Part shown: positions 13,183-19,980 of the stretch, one piece after another
Position numbering within the stretch: the stretch's first letter is position 1
Layout: every line of letters starts with the position of its first letter
Assembly: GCA_946886375.1 (NCBI GenBank)
Contig: CAMPIL010000013.1
Span: 1-19,980 of the forward strand
Direction: 5' to 3'
Origin: an uncultured Phycisphaerales bacterium
GTDB taxonomy: Bacteria; Planctomycetota; Phycisphaerae; Phycisphaerales; SM1A02
DNA: 19,980 nucleotides
The notes under the pieces: generated by a model
The model's input: only the letters and a program-made list of their open reading frames with translations
Database searches by the model: none
Told to the model about the DNA's origin: nothing
Translations under genes and position numbers: made by a program

Positions 13183-13188
13183 TACGAT
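13183..13188 (+). promoter_or_regulatory. -10 element TACGAT, probable leaderless promoter of the antiporter
   Basis: TACGAT (TANNNT) ends exactly 7 nt before the ATG at 13196. A TTGACG lies upstream at 13157, but the 20-bp spacer is too long for a normal -35. There is no Shine-Dalgarno sequence. Confidence 0.55.
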
Positions 13189-13195
13189 TCACCCC

Positions 13196-14914
13196 ATGTT
13201 CTGCCCCGTCACGGTGGCCGCCGTCTCATCGCAGATCGCGTACGTGATCGACCTGTTGATCGTTCTGGCAACGGCGTCGGTTGTCGCGCTGCTGCTGCAA
13301 CGCATGCGGCTGGCGGTGATTCCGGCGTATCTCATCAGCGGCGTGATTGTGGGTCCGGGCGCGCTGGGGTGGATCGTGTCGCCCGCCAATCTGGAAGCCA
13401 TCGCGCAACTTGCGATCGTGCTGCTGATGTTCGGCATCGGCCTGCACATGCAACTTTCGGTCTTTGGTCGGAACGCCCTGCGCATGATCGCCGCGGGCGT
13501 TGTGTCATGCGTGGTATCCATTGTCATCGGCTGGCCAGTTGCGACTGGCTTTGGCGTCAGTGCGCCGGCCGCCCTGGCGTTGTGCATGGCCATGAGTCTG
13601 TCTTCCACCGCCGTGGTGCTGCGCCTGATCACCGAGCGAGGCGAGTTGCGTCACGCCGCGGGGCAACTGGCGCTGTCCATCCTCGTGGTGCAGGATCTGA
13701 TCGTGCTGGCGATGCTGGCGGCGCTGCCTGCGATCGCGCGCTGGTCTGACGCGGGCGGCGACACCCGATCGCTGCCCGTGCCCGAACTTGAAGAATGGGG
13801 CTTCGTGCTCGCCAATTCGGCGTTGCGCATCGGAGGCATCGCCGCCGTGATCTTCTTTGGCCGCGTGTTTCTGCCGCGATTGCTGACCGAAGCCGCACGG
13901 GAGAAATCCGGCGAGGTGATGATGATCATTTCCATCGCCGTTGCGCTGGGCGCGGCCGTGCTGGCGCATTTTCTTGGTTTCAGCATGGAACTGGGGGCGT
14001 TCCTCGCTGGATTCGTGCTCGCCGGCACGCCGTTCCGGCATCAACTCACCGGACAGATCGCTCCGCTGCGTGATCTGTTCCTTGCGGTGTTCTTTACCAC
14101 GCTGGGGATGCAACTGGACCCGCGCGACGTCGCCGAACATTGGTGGATTGTGCTGGTGGGCGGCGCGGCGATGAGCGCCATCAAGGCCGTTGCCATCGGC
14201 GCAACCTGCTGGGCCTTGGGCGCCAGCGCCGCGATTGCCGCCGCGGTCGGGCTGGCCCTGGCCCAAGGCGGCGAGTTCAGCCTGGTTTTGTTTTCGGCTT
14301 CCCAGCGGCTTGGAATCATCGACGAGCAGGTGGCCAGCAACGCCATCTCCATCGTTGTGATCTCGCTCATTCTCACCCCCGCGCTGGTTGAAATCGGCCG
14401 GCGCATTTCGCGGAGGATGACTGATCTGCCGCACGCGCCGTGGATCAGAGAGGCCTTCGGCGCCATCGACCGCGCGCACGTCGGGCCCGTCGGCAACCGC
14501 CGGCACGTCATCCTGGGCGGACACGGTCAGGTCGGCAGCGCGATCGCGCACGCGCTGGACCGGGCTGGCGTCTCATACGCCGTCGTCGACGTTGACCCAG
14601 ACGCGGTGGGCGGTATTCGCGAAACGGGCGCAGCAGTCATTCTTGGCGACGTGGCGAATCAGAGCGTCCTTGAGTCGGCGGGCCTCGGTCACGCCGACGC
14701 GCTGATTCTCACCATGCCCGACGCACCCGCCGTGCTCGCCGCCAGCGCGATTGCTCGCCGCAAGCGCGGAAAAGGCCTCTTCATCGCGGCGAGATTTGAA
14801 ATGGCGTCTCATGCCCGCGCGGCGCGCGACCTCGACGTGGACCATGTGACCATCGAGGAAGTGGAAACCGCCAGGGCGATGGAGGCGGCGGTGCTCAGGC
14901 ACCTGGCCCGCTGA
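13196..14914 (+). CDS. KefB-type monovalent cation/proton antiporter with RCK domain
   Basis: The 572-residue protein belongs to the CPA2 family, which exchanges K+ or Na+ for H+ across the inner membrane. Residues about 12-400 form the Na+/H+ exchanger domain with about a dozen hydrophobic segments. They include MSLSSTAVVLRLI (133-145), LVVQDLIVL (163-171), MELGAFLAGFVLAGTPFRHQ (264-283) and FFTTLGMQLD (299-308). Residues about 435-570 are a TrkA-N/RCK domain: the Rossmann loop GGHGQVG at 441-447 and the acidic VVDVDP strand end at 463-468 suggest NAD(H) control of gating. The frame is open further upstream, but the similarity starts here. The substrate cation cannot be told from the sequence. 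Confidence 0.95.
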   Translation: MFCPVTVAAVSSQIAYVIDLLIVLATASVVALLLQRMRLAVIPAYLISGVIVGPGALGWIVSPANLEAIAQLAIVLLMFGIGLHMQLSVFGRNALRMIAAGVVSCVVSIVIGWPVATGFGVSAPAALALCMAMSLSSTAVVLRLITERGELRHAAGQLALSILVVQDLIVLAMLAALPAIARWSDAGGDTRSLPVPELEEWGFVLANSALRIGGIAAVIFFGRVFLPRLLTEAAREKSGEVMMIISIAVALGAAVLAHFLGFSMELGAFLAGFVLAGTPFRHQLTGQIAPLRDLFLAVFFTTLGMQLDPRDVAEHWWIVLVGGAAMSAIKAVAIGATCWALGASAAIAAAVGLALAQGGEFSLVLFSASQRLGIIDEQVASNAISIVVISLILTPALVEIGRRISRRMTDLPHAPWIREAFGAIDRAHVGPVGNRRHVILGGHGQVGSAIAHALDRAGVSYAVVDVDPDAVGGIRETGAAVILGDVANQSVLESAGLGHADALILTMPDAPAVLAASAIARRKRGKGLFIAARFEMASHARAARDLDVDHVTIEEVETARAMEAAVLRHLAR

Positions 14915-14929
14915 CCTCGCGAGATCGAT

Positions 14930-15970
14930 TCAGACTTCGCCGCGCAACGGATCGATCTTGTACAGGCGGGTGTCCAAGGCCCAGACTTTCTCGGTGAATT
15001 CGCTTTGCGATTCCACCATTGGTCCGCGCACCGGCCGGGCTGCGGTCAAGGCCATTTGGGTCTTGGCGTCCAGGTTATCGAGCACGGAAATGAAAATCGC
15101 TTCCGGCGTGCTGGGGACTTTGGCGGCGCCGAACTCCGGCACGCCGTGGTGGCTGATGATAATGTGCTGGAGCACGCGCAGCGCTTCGACGGGGAGTTTG
15201 TGTCCGGAGGCTTTCGCCGCAACCGCCGCCTTGAACTGGAGCCAGATCGCACCGCGCACGATGTGGCCGATCAGATTTCCGTCGGTCGTGTAATCGAATC
15301 CCTTTTCCCAACTGAGTTCCGCGGTCTTGCCCAGGTCATGCAGGAACAGGCCCATGAGCACGATGTCGCGGCTCAATTGCGGGTACAGCGGCAACATGGC
15401 TTCGGCCAGTTGCAGCAGTTGCAGGGTGTGCTCAAGCAATCCGCCGATCCACGCGTGATGCAGGTTCATCGCCGCGGGAGCCATGCGGAATCGAGCCATC
15501 ATTTCGTCATCGCACAGATACGCATCGGCCAGTGCGAGCATGGCCGGGTGCTTGAACGACCGCATGATTCGCTTCACCTCGGCGAACATCTCATCGATGT
15601 TCTTTGTGGTCGTCGGCAGCAGCGCGGCCATTTCTTCTTCGCTGACTTCCACAGCCTTGATCTGCTCCAACACCAGCTGCATCTGGCCGTTGTACAGCTG
15701 CGTGTGGCCTGCGATCCAGACAAAGCCCGCCTTTTCAATGGAAGGAAAATGGGCTTCGTCAAAGGTCCACTGGCGTGCGGCGACTTCGCCGGTGGCATCG
15801 CGCAGCAGGCACTTGAGATACGGCTTGCCGGCGCGCGTCGTGCCGATCTGCGGGTTCTGAAGGCTGTACACGCCGTCCACGTAGCCGTTTGGAGGCAATT
15901 CGCGAATGTTGACATGCGGCCGTTTGGCCGTGGAGTTGGATGGTGGTGAGTCCTGCGTTACGGAAGTCAT
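14930..15970 (-). CDS. YhaM-type 3'-5' exoribonuclease (OB fold plus HD domain)
   Basis: The 346-residue protein matches YhaM-family enzymes, metal-dependent 3'-5' exoribonucleases that trim RNA ends. Residues about 25-110 form the nucleic-acid-binding OB fold (YLKCLLRDATGEVAARQW, then VWIAGHTQLYNGQMQLVLE). The HD phosphohydrolase domain follows, with HHAWIGGLLEHT (171-182), the metal-binding pair in LFLHDLGKTAEL (H211, D212), HIIISHHG (269-276) and the final Asp in LDNLDAKT (297-304). The typical length is about 314; the extra residues are a polar N-terminus. The frame runs on to 16285, but that part overlaps nnrD. ATG 15970 has TACACT exactly 7 nt upstream. It converges with the antiporter, with 15 bp between. 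Confidence 0.92.
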   Translation of the reverse strand: MTSVTQDSPPSNSTAKRPHVNIRELPPNGYVDGVYSLQNPQIGTTRAGKPYLKCLLRDATGEVAARQWTFDEAHFPSIEKAGFVWIAGHTQLYNGQMQLVLEQIKAVEVSEEEMAALLPTTTKNIDEMFAEVKRIMRSFKHPAMLALADAYLCDDEMMARFRMAPAAMNLHHAWIGGLLEHTLQLLQLAEAMLPLYPQLSRDIVLMGLFLHDLGKTAELSWEKGFDYTTDGNLIGHIVRGAIWLQFKAAVAAKASGHKLPVEALRVLQHIIISHHGVPEFGAAKVPSTPEAIFISVLDNLDAKTQMALTAARPVRGPMVESQSEFTEKVWALDTRLYKIDPLRGEV

Positions 15971-15977
15971 GCGCAAG

Positions 15978-15983
15978 AGTGTA
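15978..15983 (-). promoter_or_regulatory. -10 element TACACT, probable leaderless promoter of the YhaM-like gene
   Basis: On the minus strand TACACT (TANNNT) ends exactly 7 nt before the ATG at 15970. The preceding bases are CGT, as at the nnrD site. No Shine-Dalgarno sequence is seen. The 46-bp gap to nnrD holds nothing else recognisable. Confidence 0.55.
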
Positions 15984-16016
15984 ACGATGAGGCCGCTGTT
16001 GCGCGCCGCGATTTGC

Positions 16017-16916
16017 TCATTTCCGCGCAAGTGTCGCCAAGGCGGCGGGGATTTCATCCAGCAGGTCACTGGCCAGCATGCCTGCATTGGCGACTCGCGC
16101 TGCCCAGCGGTCGGCGGCAAGCCCGTGCAGATGGACCGCGACACGAGCGCACTCGATGAGGCTGAGCCCTCCGCGCCGGAAAAACTGCGCGATGAAGCCC
16201 GCGATGATTCCGCTGAGCACATCGCCGGTGCCCCCCGTCGCCAGTGCGGCATTCCCCGTCTGATTCGTGAAGGTTTGAAGTCCATCGCTGATTACGGTGC
16301 GATGCCCCTTGAGCACAACGACGCAGCCGAGGCGCTGGGCCAACAGTTGCGCAGCCCTGGGCCTCTGCTCGGGATCAACGGGGTCGGCCTTGATGCCGAT
16401 CGCCGCGGCCAGCCGTTGGAATTCACCCGGATGCGGGGTCATGATCGCCCGCGCGCGAAAGTCGCGATGAAAATCCGGCAGCTTCGACAGGCAGTTGATC
16501 GCGTCGGCGTCTATGACCAATGGCGTCTGATCCTGCGCGATCAAGCGAACCACCACCTGTTGCTGCGGCACGCCGTCGCCGAAGCCCGGTCCCAACACCA
16601 TGCACTGGTATTGAATCATCTGCCGATCGAGCAGTTGCGCCGCGTCGCTGGGCTTGATCGAGCCATTTTCATCGACCGGCAGCGCAAGGCCAGTCCCCGA
16701 TGGAGCCACCACCAGCGCGGCGGCCATGATCGGCGTGGGCACGGCCAGTACCGCAAGTCCGCAGCCGGCGCGCAGCGCGCCCAGCGCGGTGAACGCCGGG
16801 CCGCCAACCATCACGCGCTGATCATCGGCCCGCCCGCCCACCACGCACACCGTGCCGAACGTGCCCTTGTGGCCGTCGGCGGGACGCGGCGGAAGCGGTG
16901 GAAGAGCATCGGTCAT
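16017..16916 (-). CDS. nnrD: ADP-dependent NAD(P)H-hydrate dehydratase, stand-alone
   Basis: NnrD repairs hydrated NAD(P)H, returning the damaged cofactor to NAD(P)H with ADP as phosphate donor side product, in the cytoplasm. The 299-residue protein belongs to the ribokinase-like YjeF C-terminal family. It has GGPAFTALGALRAGCGL (38-54), VLGPGFGDG (107-115), PLVIDADAIN (132-141), IMTPHPGEFQRL (158-169), VVLKGHRTVISDG (200-212) and the nucleotide-binding NQTGNAALATGGTGDVLSG (218-236). The N-terminal epimerase domain (NnrE), fused in many bacteria, is absent and no separate nnrE is in the window. ATG 16916 is supported by TATCCT exactly 7 nt upstream. Confidence 0.95.
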   Translation of the reverse strand: MTDALPPLPPRPADGHKGTFGTVCVVGGRADDQRVMVGGPAFTALGALRAGCGLAVLAVPTPIMAAALVVAPSGTGLALPVDENGSIKPSDAAQLLDRQMIQYQCMVLGPGFGDGVPQQQVVVRLIAQDQTPLVIDADAINCLSKLPDFHRDFRARAIMTPHPGEFQRLAAAIGIKADPVDPEQRPRAAQLLAQRLGCVVVLKGHRTVISDGLQTFTNQTGNAALATGGTGDVLSGIIAGFIAQFFRRGGLSLIECARVAVHLHGLAADRWAARVANAGMLASDLLDEIPAALATLARK

Positions 16917-16923
16917 GCAGAAC

Positions 16924-16929
16924 AGGATA
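16924..16929 (-). promoter_or_regulatory. -10 element TATCCT, probable leaderless promoter of nnrD
   Basis: On the minus strand TATCCT (TANNNT) ends exactly 7 nt before the nnrD ATG at 16916. No Shine-Dalgarno sequence or -35 is seen. The site lies in the 63-bp gap after the transglutaminase gene. Confidence 0.55.
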
Positions 16930-16964
16930 ACGTTGGCGCGCTTCGTGCGACGGCGGCATGGCGA

Positions 16965-16978
16965 AGCCGCCAGCGGCT
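16965..16978 (-). repeat. hairpin GCCGCTNGCGGC, copy 3, after the transglutaminase stop
   Basis: On the coding strand the sequence is AGCCGCTGGCGGCT, a 6-bp dyad with a 2-nt centre, starting 1 bp beyond the stop codon at 16980. It shares the core of the copies in the ribosomal operon at 2769 and 3522, about 13 kb away, in the same orientation relative to the stop. Confidence 0.65.
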
Positions 16979-16979
16979 G

Positions 16980-18512
16980 TCATTTTTCGCCGTGGTGGAC
17001 TTCCAGCACTTCAACATCCAGGTTGCCGATGAGTTGAATCACCGGCGCCATGTCCATCGCGCTCAACCCGTTGTTCAGGCTTGAGGTGGCGGTGAGAATG
17101 TGCACGGCGTTGTAGCGCGTGGGCAGCGTGGCGTCGAAATCGACCCATTTGCCATCGATCAACGCCTGCGTCCACATGTGCCAGCCGAAGAGGCCTTCGT
17201 GCCCGGCGAATTGGTCAGCGTAAATCAGCCCCGTGGCCACACGCGCCGGAATGCCATCGGCCCGCAGCAGCGCGCACAACAACACGCCATGCTCAGAGCA
17301 ATCGCCGGTGCGCATCTTCGCGGTTTCCGAAGCGGACGCGAACGCCGTTTCCATCCCCTTGCGCGAAATCAGCTTGCGCGCCAAACGGCGCAAGGCTTCC
17401 GCACGCCTCATCGGATCATCGCCGACGGCTTCGCCGCCGTTCTCTCCACGATCCGCAGCGCGCTTGGCGAGTTTCTGGATCAATTCATCGCTGGAATCAA
17501 CCATCGCCGACGCAGCGAGGTATTCCTTGTTCGCGCTGTCCTCGGCGCTGGCTGCGCTGTTGTCGTTGACGTCGATCGTCAGCACCGCGGACTTGCCGTC
17601 CGCGCCCATCTCCACGCGCTGAGCGCCGGCGGTGGGAAGATTCGGCATCTTTCCATCCTTCACTGTCAGGCGAAGTTTGGCTCGCGTGGCCTTCATGGAA
17701 TCTTCAACAGGCTTGTCGGGCGTCACGAACGTCTGCAGAAGCAACTCCGGCCCAGGTCCTCCCGCATCGCCCTTCGCCAAGGCCTTGGTTGTCAGCCGCA
17801 TCGACATCTTTCCCAATCCGGGAATGGTCGTGTCCTGCAGAACCATCGTGCCTTCAGAATTGATTTTCTCGATCGCTTCCACCGGCATGATGTCGGTCAC
17901 CGTGGACCACACGGTCACGTCGATGGTCTTGCCATCGACTTCGACCTGCTCCTTGCCCTTGCGCGTGCTTGTGACGCCAATCGGGTTCAGGCCGTTCTGG
18001 GGGTCGATCGCGCGGAGAGTGAACGACTCCACGTTCGTCTCACGCTGCTGACGAGCAAAGCGGTCGGCGGCGGCGGGCGGCAGCCACTCGCCCGCGGGCA
18101 GCGGTTGCTGGCGCACGGTCTCCTTGCCGCCCTGACGCGAAATCACGTCCACGTGATCATCAAGAAACGTCCATTCCGTTTCCATCGATTGCCGCGACAT
18201 CGTCTGCTTTGACTGCATCAATACCGGCTTGCCCTGGGCTGTCTCGATAAAGGACCACGACATCGCGATTTCAATGGGCAACTGGCCGCGGCTGATCTTC
18301 ATGCTCATTTCAGTGTCGGTGCGGAATCGTTGGCCGTCGGTGGAGATGACGTTGCTGGTCCAGCCGGCCTTGGCCCCGCCGAACTCCAGCGCGTACCAGC
18401 GTTCCTCGACGACGTTCCATTGACCGGCATCCTGCTTCGCGTGCGCTGCGGCCGTGCAGGCAAGAACTGTCAGGCCGAACAAAAGCAACCGTGATCGACG
18501 CGTGCGATGCAT
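16980..18512 (-). CDS. secreted transglutaminase-like protein
   Basis: The 510-residue protein has a signal peptide (basic HRTRRSR, hydrophobic LLLFGLTVLACTAAA, cleavage likely after AHA near residue 25). Its C-terminal domain is a transglutaminase-like cysteine-hydrolase fold. The catalytic triad is visible: Cys405 in TGDCSEHGVLLCALLRADGI, His445 in GLFGWHMWTQALI and Asp460 in GKWVDFDAT. The long N-terminal part (about 30-330) is probably beta-rich and unassigned. The family includes peptidases and amidases as well as cross-linkers, so the reaction is open; it should act in the periplasm. GGAG 6 nt before ATG 18512 fixes the start, which excludes a TTG at 18524. It lies 47 bp after lysS and may be cotranscribed. 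Confidence 0.9.
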   Translation of the reverse strand: MHRTRRSRLLLFGLTVLACTAAAHAKQDAGQWNVVEERWYALEFGGAKAGWTSNVISTDGQRFRTDTEMSMKISRGQLPIEIAMSWSFIETAQGKPVLMQSKQTMSRQSMETEWTFLDDHVDVISRQGGKETVRQQPLPAGEWLPPAAADRFARQQRETNVESFTLRAIDPQNGLNPIGVTSTRKGKEQVEVDGKTIDVTVWSTVTDIMPVEAIEKINSEGTMVLQDTTIPGLGKMSMRLTTKALAKGDAGGPGPELLLQTFVTPDKPVEDSMKATRAKLRLTVKDGKMPNLPTAGAQRVEMGADGKSAVLTIDVNDNSAASAEDSANKEYLAASAMVDSSDELIQKLAKRAADRGENGGEAVGDDPMRRAEALRRLARKLISRKGMETAFASASETAKMRTGDCSEHGVLLCALLRADGIPARVATGLIYADQFAGHEGLFGWHMWTQALIDGKWVDFDATLPTRYNAVHILTATSSLNNGLSAMDMAPVIQLIGNLDVEVLEVHHGEK

Positions 18513-18518
18513 GTGAAA

Positions 18519-18522
18519 CTCC
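18519..18522 (-). promoter_or_regulatory. ribosome-binding site of the transglutaminase-like gene
   Basis: GGAG lies 6 nt before the ATG at 18512. It overlaps the alternative TTG start at 18524, and so argues that this TTG is not used. Confidence 0.6.
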
Positions 18523-18559
18523 AAACGGCGAGATTGCCGAGAAAATTCGTACCGTGCAC

Positions 18560-19980
18560 TCAGGCTTCCGGTCGCATCAGCGGGAACAAAATCACATCGC
18601 GAATGGACTGGTTGTTGGTCATCAGCATGATGATGCGGTCCACGCCGACGCCCAGCCCGCCCGCCGGTGGCATGCCGACGCGCAGGGCGTGAATGAAATC
18701 CATGTCCAGCGTGCGGAAGGTCGCGGCCTCTTCATCGGCGCCTTTCAACTGCTGCGTGAATTTTTCCAACTGCACATCGGGATCGTTCAACTCGGTGTAG
18801 GAGTTGGCCAGTTCCATGCCCGCGATGAACAACTCCCAGCGGAAACTCAGTTCCGGATGCTCCGGCTGCGGGCGCGTGAGCGGAGAGATCGCGCTGGGAA
18901 AATCCGTCACGAATGTCGGCCTGCTCGGATCGATCTTGTGCTCGGCGAACCGCTCGAAGAGTTCGTTCACCAAGAGCCAGTGATCAAGTTTCTTGGCGTT
19001 CTCCACGCCATGCGAAACTGCCGCCGCAAGGGTTTTCTCCACGTCGGTCATCGGGAAGCCGAGGGCCTGCTCGAAGAGTTCGCCATAGCGCACCCGCGCG
19101 AAGGGGCGGGAGTAGTCGATGGTGAGATCGCCGTAGGGAAGCGTGATCGGTGTGGCGACTTGCCCTTCGCGGCTGATCTGCACCGCACACTCATGCACCA
19201 GCGATTCGGTCAACTCCAGCATTGTCCAGCAGTCGCCGAAGGCCTCGTACACCTCCATCATGGTGAACTCGGGATTGTGCGAACGGTCAATGCCTTCGTT
19301 GCGGAAGTTGCGGTTGATCTCAAACACGCGCGGCATGCCTCCCACCAGTAACCGCTTGAGGTACAACTCCGGCGCGATGCGCATGAACAGATCCATGTCA
19401 AGCGCGTTGTGATGTGTGCTGAACGGACGAGCCGCCGCGCCGCCCGCCATCGGCTGCATCATGGGCGTTTCGACCTCAAGGTAGCCGCGCTGCTCCATGA
19501 ACCGTCGCATGAAGGACACCAGCCGCGAGCGCATCATGAACGTGCGCATCGTTTCGGCGTTGGCGTACATGTCGACGTACCGTTGGCGGTAGCGGATTTC
19601 CGGGTCGGCCAAGCCGTGAAACTTCTCCGGTGGCGGGGCGAGCGACTTGACGTGCACTTCAAACCGATCGGCCCAGACGCAGATTTCGCCTTTGTTGGTG
19701 GCGCCGATCGGACCTTCCGCAACAACGATGTCGCCGTAGTCGAGTTTGGAGGCCAGCGCGAACGCGGTGGCGTCCACCGCCGACTTGCTGACGCTGATCT
19801 GCAGATCGCCGGTGTGATCGCGTAGCACGATGAAGGCGAGTTTGCCCATCAATCGGTGCTGAATGCAGCGTCCGGCGACGCGGGCACGCGGCCGATGATC
19901 AACCACCTTCACGCTCGGATCAGTCTTCGCCGCCTCGCTTGAGACTCTGTGTTCCTCGTTGGCCTTGGCGTCGAACATCT
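18560..19980 (-). CDS. lysS: lysyl-tRNA synthetase, class II, 5' end probably outside window
   Basis: LysRS charges tRNA-Lys with lysine. The visible part has the anticodon-binding OB fold (ARVAGRCIQHRLMGKLAFIV, about 32-51 from the last in-window ATG). Class II motif 1 follows (FMRRFMEQRGYLEVETPMMQ, 156-175), then motif 2 (RVFEINRNFRNEGIDRSHNP, 217-236) and motif 3 (GGLGVGVDRIIML, 440-452). AGMELANSYTELNDP (386-400) is also typical. An ATG at 19978 is in frame, but E. coli LysRS has about 35 more residues before the OB fold, including a lysine-rich helix, and the frame is open to the edge. The true start is therefore probably upstream. The C-terminus is complete. Confidence 0.96.
   Translation of the reverse strand, partial: MFDAKANEEHRVSSEAAKTDPSVKVVDHRPRARVAGRCIQHRLMGKLAFIVLRDHTGDLQISVSKSAVDATAFALASKLDYGDIVVAEGPIGATNKGEICVWADRFEVHVKSLAPPPEKFHGLADPEIRYRQRYVDMYANAETMRTFMMRSRLVSFMRRFMEQRGYLEVETPMMQPMAGGAAARPFSTHHNALDMDLFMRIAPELYLKRLLVGGMPRVFEINRNFRNEGIDRSHNPEFTMMEVYEAFGDCWTMLELTESLVHECAVQISREGQVATPITLPYGDLTIDYSRPFARVRYGELFEQALGFPMTDVEKTLAAAVSHGVENAKKLDHWLLVNELFERFAEHKIDPSRPTFVTDFPSAISPLTRPQPEHPELSFRWELFIAGMELANSYTELNDPDVQLEKFTQQLKGADEEAATFRTLDMDFIHALRVGMPPAGGLGVGVDRIIMLMTNNQSIRDVILFPLMRPEA

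Noticed and set aside
13157..13188. TTGACG and TACGAT as a standard -35/-10 pair for the antiporter
   Set aside because: The spacer is 20 bp, outside the usual 16-19 bp; only the -10 is kept.
13505..14551. A 348-codon minus-strand open frame
   Set aside because: It is antisense to the antiporter, whose membrane and RCK motifs are clear.
15971..16285. Upstream extension of the YhaM-like frame
   Set aside because: It overlaps nnrD and carries no family similarity.

Overview
This window is a GC-rich bacterial chromosome segment with 26 protein-coding genes; two run off the edges. The best guess is Planctomycetota, possibly Phycisphaerae. That rests on the mix of a canonical S10/spc ribosomal cluster with secreted proteins of no recognised family, GC-rich genes often lacking Shine-Dalgarno sequences, and the style of the ribosomal proteins. 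It is an inference, not a proof.

Region 1 (1-8255, all minus strand) is the S10/spc ribosomal cluster in canonical order: rpsJ, rplC, rplD, rplW, rplB, rpsS, rplV, rpsC, rplP, rpmC, rpsQ, rplN, rplX, rplE, rpsN, rpsH and the start of rplF. Every gene is intact except rplF, which is cut by the window edge. A near-consensus promoter (TTGACA, 16 bp, TATCAT) lies about 120 bp upstream of rpsJ, and the leader holds a strong hairpin. The gaps are the unusual part. Several are filled by degenerate heptanucleotide tandem repeats, two carry a hairpin GCCGCTNGCGGC just after a stop codon, and the 222-bp rplC-rplD gap is packed with small hairpins.

Region 2 (8256-10811) is a divergent two-gene plus-strand unit: a secreted protein and a lipoprotein, coupled by an ATGA overlap and both of unknown function. 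A nested A/T-rich inverted repeat separates it from the convergent next region.

Region 3 (10812-14914) holds a minus-strand pair, a family-2 glycosyltransferase followed by a protein that may be a distant BshC relative. Divergent from the pair is a KefB-type cation/proton antiporter with an NAD-binding RCK domain. A 15-bp palindrome sits between the divergent starts.

Region 4 (14930-19980, minus strand) holds lysS (5' end outside the window), a secreted transglutaminase-like protein, a stand-alone NAD(P)H-hydrate dehydratase (nnrD) and a YhaM-type 3'-5' exoribonuclease.

The most striking cross-cutting signal is that four separately transcribed genes (8372+, 13196+, 15970-, 16916-) each have a TANNNT hexamer exactly 7 nt before the ATG. 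That is the arrangement expected of leaderless mRNAs. The glycosyltransferase and transglutaminase genes have clear Shine-Dalgarno sequences instead, so the genome appears to use both modes of initiation. No tRNA, rRNA, CRISPR array, insertion sequence or phage gene was seen, and no gene-free stretch exceeds 300 bp.
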